Below the pieces are notes generated by a model. The model did not search any database and was not told the origin of the DNA. It was given only the letters and a program-made list of their open reading frames with translations. Shown piece by piece: positions 16,693 through 22,748 of a stretch of DNA of 22,872 bases (positions within the stretch are counted from its first letter, which is position 1; every line of letters starts with the position of its first letter). The stretch is taken from NCBI GenBank assembly GCA_013298205.1, contig JAAFJZ010000001.1, positions 1 to 22,872 on the forward strand. Reading direction: 5' to 3'. Source of the stretch: Cytophagales bacterium (lineage in GTDB: Bacteria; Bacteroidota; Bacteroidia; Cytophagales; UBA9547). A program made the position numbers and the translations under genes.

Positions 16693-16729
16693 CTCCGATT
16701 TCCTACTCCGATTTCCTACTCCGATTTCT
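16691..16729 (+). repeat. Three tandem copies of a 13-bp unit
   Basis: TACTCCGATTTCC occurs three times head to tail (the last copy ends CT instead of CC). It replaces the body of hairpin element copy D and lies upstream of the GNAT-like gene. Confidence 0.9.
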
Positions 16730-16765
16730 AAAATAATAGTATTTATTTGAAAAATGAATTAAAAA

Positions 16766-17308
16766 TTGCATATTTACCAAGTGAAAGAACAGAAAAAGGC
16801 TCATTTAGACTTCATTGTAGATAAACTAACAAACTCGATTCAAAATGCGATTTCAGGAGATAGTTTTTCTACTGAAGTTACCCTATTCACATTGGACGAT
16901 AGTAAACAAGTGAGTAAGGAAAATGGGTGGAATTTTAATTGGGAGTCTGCACTTGATAATGACTTAAATGAAGTTTTTAAACTTTCAATTGTTGGAAATT
17001 CGGCTATTATACAGGGTGCATTAAGTATTAGCAAAGAAACCGACCACATATTTATAAACCTCCTTGAAAATGCACCGTTTAACGTGGGTAGAAATAAACT
17101 TTACGAGGGTGTTGCAGGGAATCTTGTTGCTTATGCTTGTAAACTTTCTTTTGAATATGGCTTTGATGGTTTTGTTGGATTTACTTCAAAAACAAATTTG
17201 ATTAAGCATTATGAGGCTACATTGGGAGCTAATCATTTGGGAGCACACAGAATGATAATTACTACAAATGCGTCTAAAAAATTGATGGAAAAATATTTTA
17301 AAATCTAA
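16766..17308 (+). CDS. GNAT-like protein, possible toxin of a two-gene module
   Basis: The 180-residue product is cytoplasmic, without signal or membrane segments. The C-terminal half, NKLYEGVAGNLVAYACKLSFEYGFDGFVGFTSK, followed by HYEATLGANHLG, resembles the acetyl-CoA-binding motif A and following strands of GNAT acetyltransferases. No canonical RxxGxG/A is clear, so the assignment is tentative. I recall homologous proteins of this size in Bacteroidota that begin with a similar LTNSI...GDSF...EV stretch, which supports the TTG start at 16766 (stop codon at 16760; a GTG at 16781 is the alternative). Four nt downstream is a 52-codon gene, so the two are almost certainly one transcript. Possible roles are a toxin-antitoxin type pair or a small-protein-regulated acetyltransferase. 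Confidence 0.6.
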   Translation: MHIYQVKEQKKAHLDFIVDKLTNSIQNAISGDSFSTEVTLFTLDDSKQVSKENGWNFNWESALDNDLNEVFKLSIVGNSAIIQGALSISKETDHIFINLLENAPFNVGRNKLYEGVAGNLVAYACKLSFEYGFDGFVGFTSKTNLIKHYEATLGANHLGAHRMIITTNASKKLMEKYFKI

Positions 17309-17312
17309 TAAT

Positions 17313-17471
17313 ATGGAATTGCTAAAAGAACCTAAAGGAGTTGATTTTGTAATACAAAGCAAACCTTTAACAAACAAAGACAGAGAAGAGATAAGTAAAT
17401 TTATTTCAGAATACAAACTCAAGAATAATATAAAGCAACTTGTAAATTCTTATAAAAAAGAGCTTGTTTAA
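17313..17471 (+). CDS. 52-residue acidic/basic small protein paired with the GNAT-like gene
   Basis: The gene begins with ATG 4 nt after the stop of the GNAT-like gene. The product starts MELLKEPKGVDFVIQSKPLT and continues with a charged helix (NKDREEISKFISEYKLKNN) and a basic tail. The pattern VDF-I-SKPLT--(D/E)R-EIS-FI--YK is one I recall from small proteins adjacent to such GNAT-like genes in Bacteroidota, but its function is not known to me. An antitoxin or partner role is inference from size, order and spacing. The helix is amphipathic and could bind the partner. Confidence 0.65.
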   Translation: MELLKEPKGVDFVIQSKPLTNKDREEISKFISEYKLKNNIKQLVNSYKKELV

Positions 17472-17579
17472 TAAAAGGAACTAATTTGCCTACAGTCTTA
17501 AAAATAGCTACCACGATTTCTATGGCACACAGACCACTTTTTACTTTTTGACCACTTTTTTAGACACTTTCATTCTACG
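17472..17579 (+). other. Short gene-free region before the duplicated nuclease unit
   Basis: It contains a direct repeat of GACCACTTTTT (about 17532-17542 and 17550-17560) and merges into the right arm of a hairpin element. No RNA or coding feature is convincing. With the two 127-bp copies up to 17780 this makes the 309-nt gap between genes. Confidence 0.5.
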
Positions 17580-17596
17580 AAATCCTAGTCAGGACA
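17567..17596 (+). repeat. Hairpin element copy G (right arm only)
   Basis: CTTTCATTCTACGAAATCC continues to AGTCAGGACA, matching the right arm of the 103-bp element with a few changes. The left arm is missing. Confidence 0.65.
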
Positions 17597-17833
17597 GCAT
17601 TATTTGTAATTAGTTTTTAAAACACGTTTATTGCAAAAAAAAGCGAGTTTGTTTTGGCACAAGAATACGATAAGATTTTTAAGGAAAACATAGAGGAATT
17701 AATTTTAAATCCTAGTCAGGACAGCATTATTTGTAATTAGTTTTTAAAACACGTTTATTGCAAAAAAAAGCGAGTTTGTTTTGGCACAAGAATACGATAA
17801 GATTTTTAAGGAAAACATAGAGGAATTAATTTT
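17580..17833 (+). repeat. 127-bp direct tandem duplication at the 5' end of the nuclease gene
   Basis: Copy 1 is 17580-17706 and copy 2 is 17707-17833, directly adjacent and, as read, identical. Each carries the 17-nt hairpin tip (AAATCCTAGTCAGGACA), the 57-nt leader and the first 53 nt of the nuclease gene. In copy 1 the frame from TTG 17654 runs only 28 codons before TAG at 17738, so it is a truncated fragment. Confidence 0.9.
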
Positions 17834-18700
17834 GCCTTTAGCAGGGAAATTACTCAACATTCATCCTGAAAAAATAGAGGAAATTCCAGACGATTTGCAG
17901 GCTACCATCGAGCGAAGACCTGATTTTTTGAAAAAGGTTTTGCATACTGAATCTCGAAAGGACTACATCTTGCATATAGAATTTCAAACAGTAGATGACT
18001 TAGATATGGTTTATCGCATGAGCGAATATTATGCTTTATTGCTGCGCAAATTCAAGATAGAAGTAAAGCAATATGTATTTTTTATGGGAAAAAAGAAGTC
18101 TAAAATGATAAAAGAGCTTTCTTTTTCAGGCTTTAGCTTTAGCTACGAAATCATCAATTTGATAGAATTTGATTACCACCAATTTTTAGAATCAAACAAA
18201 CCCGAAGAGATTATTTTAAGTATATTAAGCAATTTTGGCATAGAAAGCCCAGAAAAAGTAGTGAGCAATATACTCAGCAAGCTAGATTCGCTAAAAATAT
18301 CAAAATTGAATAAAGAAAAATCTTTTATTCAATTGGAAATCTTATCAAAATTACGAAATTTGCAAAGAAAAATCATTGAAAAACTAGAAGATATGTCATT
18401 CACTTATGATTTAGAATCTGATATTCGATTCAAACAAGGGCTAAACCAAGGTGTTAGTCAAGGAATTAGTCAAGGAATCGATTTAGGAAAGGAGAAAAAA
18501 GCTATAGCTGCTATTAAAAATATGTTAGCTGCTAATATTCCTATTACTCAAATTGCTCAGTTTCTTGATGAAACTTACGATTTTGTTAAGAAAATAGAAG
18601 ATAGTCTTAAAAAATAGTTTTTTTACTTTTTTTAGGGCTTTAAAGAATTAAAAACGAAACCATTTTAAAAATTCTTAAAAAGCAAGTAATTACTTTTATG
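17707..18700 (+). repeat. 994-bp nuclease block, copy 1
   Basis: Composition: hairpin right tip 17707-17723, leader 17724-17780, coding sequence 17781-18617, 3' tail 18618-18700. I found no difference from 18795-19788 when reading line by line, an offset of 1088. Similarity ends abruptly after TTTTATG. Confidence 0.9.
17781..18617 (+). CDS. PD-(D/E)XK nuclease family protein (Rpn-like), copy 1
   Basis: A 278-residue protein of the PD-(D/E)XK putative-transposase/Rpn-like group. Conserved features are YDKIFKENIEELILPL at the start, the catalytic Asp48 in RRPDF, and Glu67-Phe-Gln69 in ILHIEFQT followed by MVYRMSEYYALLLRKF, which is the family core with ExQ as third motif. The middle is charged and helical. 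The tail repeats QG steps (QGLNQGVSQGISQGI) and ends with a helix-turn-helix-like segment IPITQIAQFLDETYDFVKKIE. The start is TTG within GTTTTGGCACAAG; no ATG exists upstream in frame, and relatives begin at this point. The copy at 18869 encodes the same protein. Nuclease activity and a role in mobility are inferred from the family, not shown here. Confidence 0.85.
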   Translation: MAQEYDKIFKENIEELILPLAGKLLNIHPEKIEEIPDDLQATIERRPDFLKKVLHTESRKDYILHIEFQTVDDLDMVYRMSEYYALLLRKFKIEVKQYVFFMGKKKSKMIKELSFSGFSFSYEIINLIEFDYHQFLESNKPEEIILSILSNFGIESPEKVVSNILSKLDSLKISKLNKEKSFIQLEILSKLRNLQRKIIEKLEDMSFTYDLESDIRFKQGLNQGVSQGISQGIDLGKEKKAIAAIKNMLAANIPITQIAQFLDETYDFVKKIEDSLKK

Positions 18701-18708
18701 ACTCTTTT

Positions 18709-18811
18709 TGTCTTGACTAGGATTATTTGGATTTTTGGGATGGTAGGATTTTAAAAATTGGCTATAATTTAATCTTAGAATCCTTTCATCCTATAAATCC
18801 TAGTCAGGACA
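18709..18811 (+). repeat. 103-bp hairpin element copy E (complete, between the nuclease genes)
   Basis: The tips are TGTCTTGACTAGGATT and AATCCTAGTCAGGACA. Its last 17 bases are also the first 17 of the second 994-bp block. It differs from copies B and F in the right arm (AATCTTAGAATCC, CCTATAAATCC, TCAGGACA) while keeping the stem. Confidence 0.9.
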
Positions 18812-19788
18812 GCATTATTTGTAATTAGTTTTTAAAACACGTTTATTGCAAAAAAAAGCGAGTTTGTTTTGGCACAAGAATACGATAAGATTTTTAAGGA
18901 AAACATAGAGGAATTAATTTTGCCTTTAGCAGGGAAATTACTCAACATTCATCCTGAAAAAATAGAGGAAATTCCAGACGATTTGCAGGCTACCATCGAG
19001 CGAAGACCTGATTTTTTGAAAAAGGTTTTGCATACTGAATCTCGAAAGGACTACATCTTGCATATAGAATTTCAAACAGTAGATGACTTAGATATGGTTT
19101 ATCGCATGAGCGAATATTATGCTTTATTGCTGCGCAAATTCAAGATAGAAGTAAAGCAATATGTATTTTTTATGGGAAAAAAGAAGTCTAAAATGATAAA
19201 AGAGCTTTCTTTTTCAGGCTTTAGCTTTAGCTACGAAATCATCAATTTGATAGAATTTGATTACCACCAATTTTTAGAATCAAACAAACCCGAAGAGATT
19301 ATTTTAAGTATATTAAGCAATTTTGGCATAGAAAGCCCAGAAAAAGTAGTGAGCAATATACTCAGCAAGCTAGATTCGCTAAAAATATCAAAATTGAATA
19401 AAGAAAAATCTTTTATTCAATTGGAAATCTTATCAAAATTACGAAATTTGCAAAGAAAAATCATTGAAAAACTAGAAGATATGTCATTCACTTATGATTT
19501 AGAATCTGATATTCGATTCAAACAAGGGCTAAACCAAGGTGTTAGTCAAGGAATTAGTCAAGGAATCGATTTAGGAAAGGAGAAAAAAGCTATAGCTGCT
19601 ATTAAAAATATGTTAGCTGCTAATATTCCTATTACTCAAATTGCTCAGTTTCTTGATGAAACTTACGATTTTGTTAAGAAAATAGAAGATAGTCTTAAAA
19701 AATAGTTTTTTTACTTTTTTTAGGGCTTTAAAGAATTAAAAACGAAACCATTTTAAAAATTCTTAAAAAGCAAGTAATTACTTTTATG
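18795..19788 (+). repeat. 994-bp nuclease block, copy 2
   Basis: Same composition as copy 1: tip 18795-18811, leader to 18868, coding sequence 18869-19705, tail to 19788. The sequence after the block (TTTCATTTTG) differs from that after copy 1 (ACTCTTTTTG). Confidence 0.9.
18869..19705 (+). CDS. PD-(D/E)XK nuclease family protein (Rpn-like), copy 2
   Basis: It encodes the same 278 residues as the gene at 17781, including Asp48 and the Glu67-Phe-Gln69 core, the QG-step region and the helix-turn-helix-like tail. The shared identity extends through the leader and 3' tail, so the copy arose as a unit and very recently, or has been kept identical by gene conversion. It starts with TTG, as does copy 1. 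A complete hairpin element precedes it (ending 57 nt before the start codon) and another follows 91 nt after the stop. No intrinsic terminator separates the two genes apart from hairpin E, which may itself act as one because the sequence before and after is T-rich. Confidence 0.85.
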   Translation: MAQEYDKIFKENIEELILPLAGKLLNIHPEKIEEIPDDLQATIERRPDFLKKVLHTESRKDYILHIEFQTVDDLDMVYRMSEYYALLLRKFKIEVKQYVFFMGKKKSKMIKELSFSGFSFSYEIINLIEFDYHQFLESNKPEEIILSILSNFGIESPEKVVSNILSKLDSLKISKLNKEKSFIQLEILSKLRNLQRKIIEKLEDMSFTYDLESDIRFKQGLNQGVSQGISQGIDLGKEKKAIAAIKNMLAANIPITQIAQFLDETYDFVKKIEDSLKK

Positions 19789-19796
19789 TTTCATTT

Positions 19797-19899
19797 TGTC
19801 TTGACTAGGATTATTTGGATTTTTGGGATGGTAGGATTTTAAAAATTGGCTATAATTTAATCCTAGAATCTTTTCATCCTACAAATCCTAGTTGAGACA
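19797..19899 (+). repeat. 103-bp hairpin element copy F (complete)
   Basis: Nearly identical to copy B, with the same right tip TTGAGACA and the same next nine bases ATTTTAGGT, suggesting that B and F are the same subtype and that the unit may extend past the tip. It is the last copy in the window. In the 353-nt gap 19706-20058 the rest is the block tail, AT-rich sequence and the lpoB promoter. Confidence 0.9.
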
Positions 19900-19986
19900 A
19901 TTTTAGGTTTCTAAGAAGTTAAAGATGTAATTATAATTAAATTTTTTTCAACTAATACTTAATCATAATATTTTATATTTCTTTTG

Positions 19987-19994
19987 TACTTTTG
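19987..19994 (+). promoter_or_regulatory. Candidate -7 box for the LpoB-like gene
   Basis: TACTTTTG fits TAnnTTTG, 64 nt before the ATG. No TTTG at -33 was seen. Confidence 0.4.
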
Positions 19995-20058
19995 AACCTA
20001 ATTTTACGTTAATACTTTACAATTTAAAACACTTAACCTTTAAACTAAATCTTAAAAA

Positions 20059-20640
20059 ATGAAAAAAATATTCGTTTCTCAATTTGCGCTAATCATTCTA
20101 GTGCTTTTTTCATGTACACGAACAGTAACTAGAGTTAGTCCAGATAAACAAATAGACCTAAGTGGGAGATGGAACGATGTAGATTCAAAACTAGTTTCTA
20201 AGGAAATGATTAATGATGTGCTTTCACGACCTTGGAGAGAAGATTATGTGAAAAGAACTCAAAAAAAACCTGTTGTAATTGTTGGAATCATTACTAACAA
20301 AAGTTCTGAGCATATTGAAGCTGATATGTTTATCAAAGATCTTGAAAAAGAATTTATCAATTCCGGTATGGTAAGAGTGGTAGATAATGCACAATTTAGA
20401 GAGAAAGTAAGACAAGAAAGAGCCGATCAACAGGAATATTCTAGTCCTGAAACTCAAGCCAAATGGGGTAGAGAATTGGGTGCGAGTTATATGATGTTTG
20501 GAACTATTAATTCTGTAACTGATACTTATAACAAAAAGAAAGTTATTTTTTATAAAATTAATCTTTGGTTAACAGATATGGAAACCAATGAAAAAGTTTG
20601 GATGGGAGATAAGGAAATCAAAAAATTTGTTGAAAATTAA
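20059..20640 (+). CDS. lpoB: LpoB-like penicillin-binding protein activator lipoprotein
   Basis: In proteobacteria LpoB is an outer-membrane lipoprotein that stimulates the peptidoglycan polymerase PBP1b. Here a 193-residue lipoprotein starts with a signal peptide ending LFSC (Cys19). The conserved family features are the TRVSPDKQIDLSGRWND segment, DVLSRPW, KKPVVIVGIITNKSSEHI, FINSGMVRVVDNAQ, ETQAKWGRELGASYMMFGTI and the terminal strand INLWLTDMETNEKVWMGDKEIKKFV, the order of the LpoB fold (PF13036-like). A role in peptidoglycan synthesis in Bacteroidota is inferred. It has its own promoter and is not obviously in an operon with the next gene. Confidence 0.85.
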   Translation: MKKIFVSQFALIILVLFSCTRTVTRVSPDKQIDLSGRWNDVDSKLVSKEMINDVLSRPWREDYVKRTQKKPVVIVGIITNKSSEHIEADMFIKDLEKEFINSGMVRVVDNAQFREKVRQERADQQEYSSPETQAKWGRELGASYMMFGTINSVTDTYNKKKVIFYKINLWLTDMETNEKVWMGDKEIKKFVEN

Positions 20641-20726
20641 TTTTCAAATCGAACATAAATTTTTAATATTTTTTTAAAAAATCATTTTCTTAAATTTAAC
20701 TAATTGTAATTTAAACAGTTTAAATT

Positions 20727-20951
20727 TTGAATCAACAACATAATGACCCTTTGCATGGCATTACTTTAGCTCAAATTTTAGACTTTTTGGTTAATAAATA
20801 TGGTTGGATGGAATTAGGGATGCAAATAGACATTCGCTGCTTTAATTATGAACCTAGTATGAAATCAAGTTTAACTTTTTTAAGAAAAACACCTTGGGCT
20901 AGAAAAAAGGTAGAGGATCTATATTTAAAAAGCTTAAAAACTAACAAATAG
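20727..20951 (+). CDS. VF530 family small DNA-binding-like protein
   Basis: A 74-residue protein recognisable by DPLHGITLAQIL, LVNKYGWMELG, IDIRCFNYEPSMKSSLTFLRKTPWARKKVEDLY, the pattern of VF530 (DUF2132), a small helical family whose solved member resembles DNA-binding folds. Function is unknown. The only plausible start is TTG at 20727, since a stop lies at 20721 and the conserved region begins seven residues later. It is 86 nt after the lpoB-like gene, with AT-rich sequence between. No signal or membrane segment. Confidence 0.85.
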   Translation: MNQQHNDPLHGITLAQILDFLVNKYGWMELGMQIDIRCFNYEPSMKSSLTFLRKTPWARKKVEDLYLKSLKTNK

Positions 20952-21030
20952 ATTTAAAATAGAATTATTGCAAATTGGTTAATTTGCAAAGTAGTTTTAA
21001 ATTAAATTTTATATTTAAAAAAATAATAAT

Positions 21031-21038
21031 TACTTTTG
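21031..21038 (+). promoter_or_regulatory. Promoter -7 box for tRNA-His
   Basis: TACTTTTG matches TAnnTTTG and lies 12 nt before the tRNA. No TTTG at -33 was found. Confidence 0.5.
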
Positions 21039-21050
21039 CATTCCTAAAAT

Positions 21051-21125
21051 GGAAGTTATAGCTCAGTAGGTTAGAGCGTTGGTTTGTGGATCCAAAGGTC
21101 GTGGGTTCGAGACCCACTAATTTCC
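21051..21125 (+). tRNA. tRNA-His (anticodon GTG)
   Basis: It folds as a cloverleaf: acceptor 21052-21058 with 21118-21124, D stem GCTC/GAGC, anticodon stem 21079-21083 with 21091-21095 (one T-T mismatch next to the loop), anticodon GTG at 21086-21088, and T stem GTGGG/CCCAC around TTCGAGA. The extra G at 21051 paired with C at 21125 is the G-1:C73 pair specific to tRNA-His. A full CCA is not encoded. Confidence 0.95.
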
Positions 21126-21128
21126 CAT

Positions 21129-21159
21129 AATCTCGTACAAATTTGTGCGAGATTTTTTT
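21129..21159 (+). terminator. Terminator after tRNA-His
   Basis: AATCTCGTAC and its near-complement ending CGAGATT (21129-21154) form a stem with one G-U pair, followed by a run of T to 21159. Confidence 0.75.
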
Positions 21160-21196
21160 GTTTTAAGGCTATTCATTTTTCTAAAATTCATCGTTT

Positions 21197-22255
21197 TTGC
21201 ATTTAATTACAAATAAAATCCTCAGATGGTATAATCAAGGGCATAGAGATTTGCCTTGGCGCAACACAAATAATCCTTACAAGATTTGGGTTTCAGAAAT
21301 TATTTTACAACAAACACGAGTAGCTCAAGGCACGTCATATTACGAGCGATTTATTAATGAGTTTCCAGATATTTTTTCATTAGCCCAAAGTTCAGAAGAA
21401 AAAGTTTTAAAATCTTGGGAAGGTTTGGGTTATTATAGCCGAGCGAGGAATATGATTTTTACATCTAAAGAAATCGTAACTAAATTTAATGGAATTTTTC
21501 CAAATAAATACAAAGAACTAATCAAACTTAAGGGAATTGGGAGTTATACTGCTGCTGCTATAGCCTCGTTTGCTTTTAAAGAATGTGTACCAGCTATAGA
21601 TGGAAATGTAAAAAGAGTACTTTCAAGATTGGAAGAAGTAAATATTGATATCAAATCGGCACAAAGTCAAAAATATTTTCAAAATTTATCTTACAAATTT
21701 ATTTCAAATCAAAGTCCAGATTTGTATAACCAAGCAATGATGGAATTGGGAGCTTTAATTTGTATTCCCAAACGACCCAAATGTGAAACTTGCCCTTTAA
21801 ATGAGGAATGTTTGGCAAACTTAAATCAAACTACCAACCAATTTCCTAATAAAAGCTTAAAAATCGAAGTTAAAGAAAGAATTATTAATTATATAAGTTT
21901 TCGTATTGATGATGAGTGGTTATTAAAAAAACGTGAACTAAAAGACATCTGGAATGGATTGTATGATTTTTATGAATTAAAAGAAAACGATATTGAATTA
22001 AACTTAATTTTAGCAAATTATATTAAAAAAAATGAATTGAAAATCACAGAATTAGAGCATATTCTCACGCATAGAAGATTAAAAGTTAAAATATTTGAGA
22101 TTGCTTTAAATAAAGATACTTATGAAAAATTATTTTTTGCAGGAAAAGAAAATTTGAAATTTTATTCAGGTGATTTACTTGCTAAAATCCCAAAACCTAT
22201 ATTAATTGCGAAATACATTCAAACTAATACAAATTGTTATGGCAGGAGTAAATAA
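21197..22255 (+). CDS. mutY: A/G-specific adenine glycosylase MutY
   Basis: A base-excision repair enzyme that removes adenine mispaired with 8-oxoguanine. It has 352 residues. The HhH-GPD core contains the catalytic Glu34 in VSEIILQQTRV, the helix-hairpin-helix LKGIGSYTAAAI (111-122) and the catalytic Asp135 in IDGNVKRV. A 4Fe-4S cluster is formed by Cys189, Cys196, Cys199 and Cys205 with the C-x6-C-x2-C-x5-C spacing. A C-terminal NUDIX-like domain for 8-oxoG recognition follows (about 225-345, including ILTHRRLKVKIF). The start is TTG at 21197, since a stop is at 21182 and the family N-terminus (NKILRWYNQGHRDLPWR) begins right after. Its last 17 nt overlap the SSB gene, so the two are coupled. 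Confidence 0.93.
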   Translation: MHLITNKILRWYNQGHRDLPWRNTNNPYKIWVSEIILQQTRVAQGTSYYERFINEFPDIFSLAQSSEEKVLKSWEGLGYYSRARNMIFTSKEIVTKFNGIFPNKYKELIKLKGIGSYTAAAIASFAFKECVPAIDGNVKRVLSRLEEVNIDIKSAQSQKYFQNLSYKFISNQSPDLYNQAMMELGALICIPKRPKCETCPLNEECLANLNQTTNQFPNKSLKIEVKERIINYISFRIDDEWLLKKRELKDIWNGLYDFYELKENDIELNLILANYIKKNELKITELEHILTHRRLKVKIFEIALNKDTYEKLFFAGKENLKFYSGDLLAKIPKPILIAKYIQTNTNCYGRSK

Positions 22256-22694
22256 AGTAATTTTAATAGGAAATTTGGGTAAAGATCCAGAAATAAGACA
22301 TCTTCCAAGTGGCACTTCAATAGCTACTTTTTCTGTAGCTACTTCAGAATCTTATAAAGATAAAGCAGGAAATAGAGTAGACCAAACCGAATGGCACAAC
22401 ATAGAAGTATGGGACCAACAAGCTAAAATCGCTGAACAGTACCTAAAAAAAGGAATGACTGTTTATTTGGAAGGGAAAATCAAAACAGATACTTGGGATG
22501 ATAAAGATGGAAGTAAGAAATCAGCAGTAAAAATTAGATGTACAAATTTTACTATGCTTGGTTCTAAAAACCCTAATTCAGAATCTACACCGAATAATTA
22601 TGCACCAACTGCAAGTAACCAGCAAAAATCCGTTGCCTCAAACACTGAACCTGTAGATTTGGTTAAAGATGAGCTGGATGATTTACCATTCTAA
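22239..22694 (+). CDS. ssb: Single-stranded DNA-binding protein
   Basis: SSB coats single-stranded DNA in replication, repair and recombination. The ATG at 22239 gives MAGVNKVILIGNLGKDPE, the standard start, and 151 residues; an open frame from a TTG 33 nt earlier is rejected. The OB fold spans about 1-110 (LPSGTSIATFSVATSE, TEWHNIEVWDQQAKIAEQYLKKGMTVYLEGKI), followed by a Ser/Asn/Gln-rich linker and the acidic partner-binding tip DELDDLPF. The gene starts inside mutY and is followed by a terminator. In this phylum mutY and ssb are commonly adjacent to gldE/gldD, but here the next gene is on the opposite strand. Confidence 0.95.
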   Translation: MAGVNKVILIGNLGKDPEIRHLPSGTSIATFSVATSESYKDKAGNRVDQTEWHNIEVWDQQAKIAEQYLKKGMTVYLEGKIKTDTWDDKDGSKKSAVKIRCTNFTMLGSKNPNSESTPNNYAPTASNQQKSVASNTEPVDLVKDELDDLPF

Positions 22695-22711
22695 AAAATA
22701 ATTTTTAATTC

Positions 22712-22748
22712 AAAAAGTGCACTTTATAAAAAGTTGCACTTTTTTTTA
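22712..22748. terminator. Terminator between ssb and the convergent partial gene
   Basis: AAAAAGTGCA (22712-22721) pairs perfectly with TGCACTTTTT (22735-22744) around a 13-nt loop, followed by T residues. The A-rich left flank lets it work in both directions. Confidence 0.8.

Noticed and set aside
17490..17552. Short frame reading PTVLKIATTISMAHRPLFTF before the nuclease unit
   Set aside because: It is only about 20 residues with no start and no recognisable family, so chance is likely.
17654..17740. 28-codon frame in the first 127-bp copy as a real small gene
   Set aside because: It is a truncated duplicate of the nuclease start read into the next leader. A regulatory effect is possible and is noted as a finding, but it is not a gene.
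15904..19899. Could the repeated 103-bp elements be a CRISPR array?
   Set aside because: The units are far apart, separated by genes, too long and self-complementary over their whole length, with no uniform spacers or cas genes.
17707..19899. A classical insertion sequence with terminal inverted repeats
   Set aside because: No DDE, HUH or serine transposase is present, and no target duplications were found around the blocks. The inverted tips belong to the small hairpins, not to the ends of the nuclease block.
22206..22238. Longer SSB start from TTG 22206
   Set aside because: The normal SSB N-terminus begins at ATG 22239; the upstream stretch is just mutY sequence in another frame.
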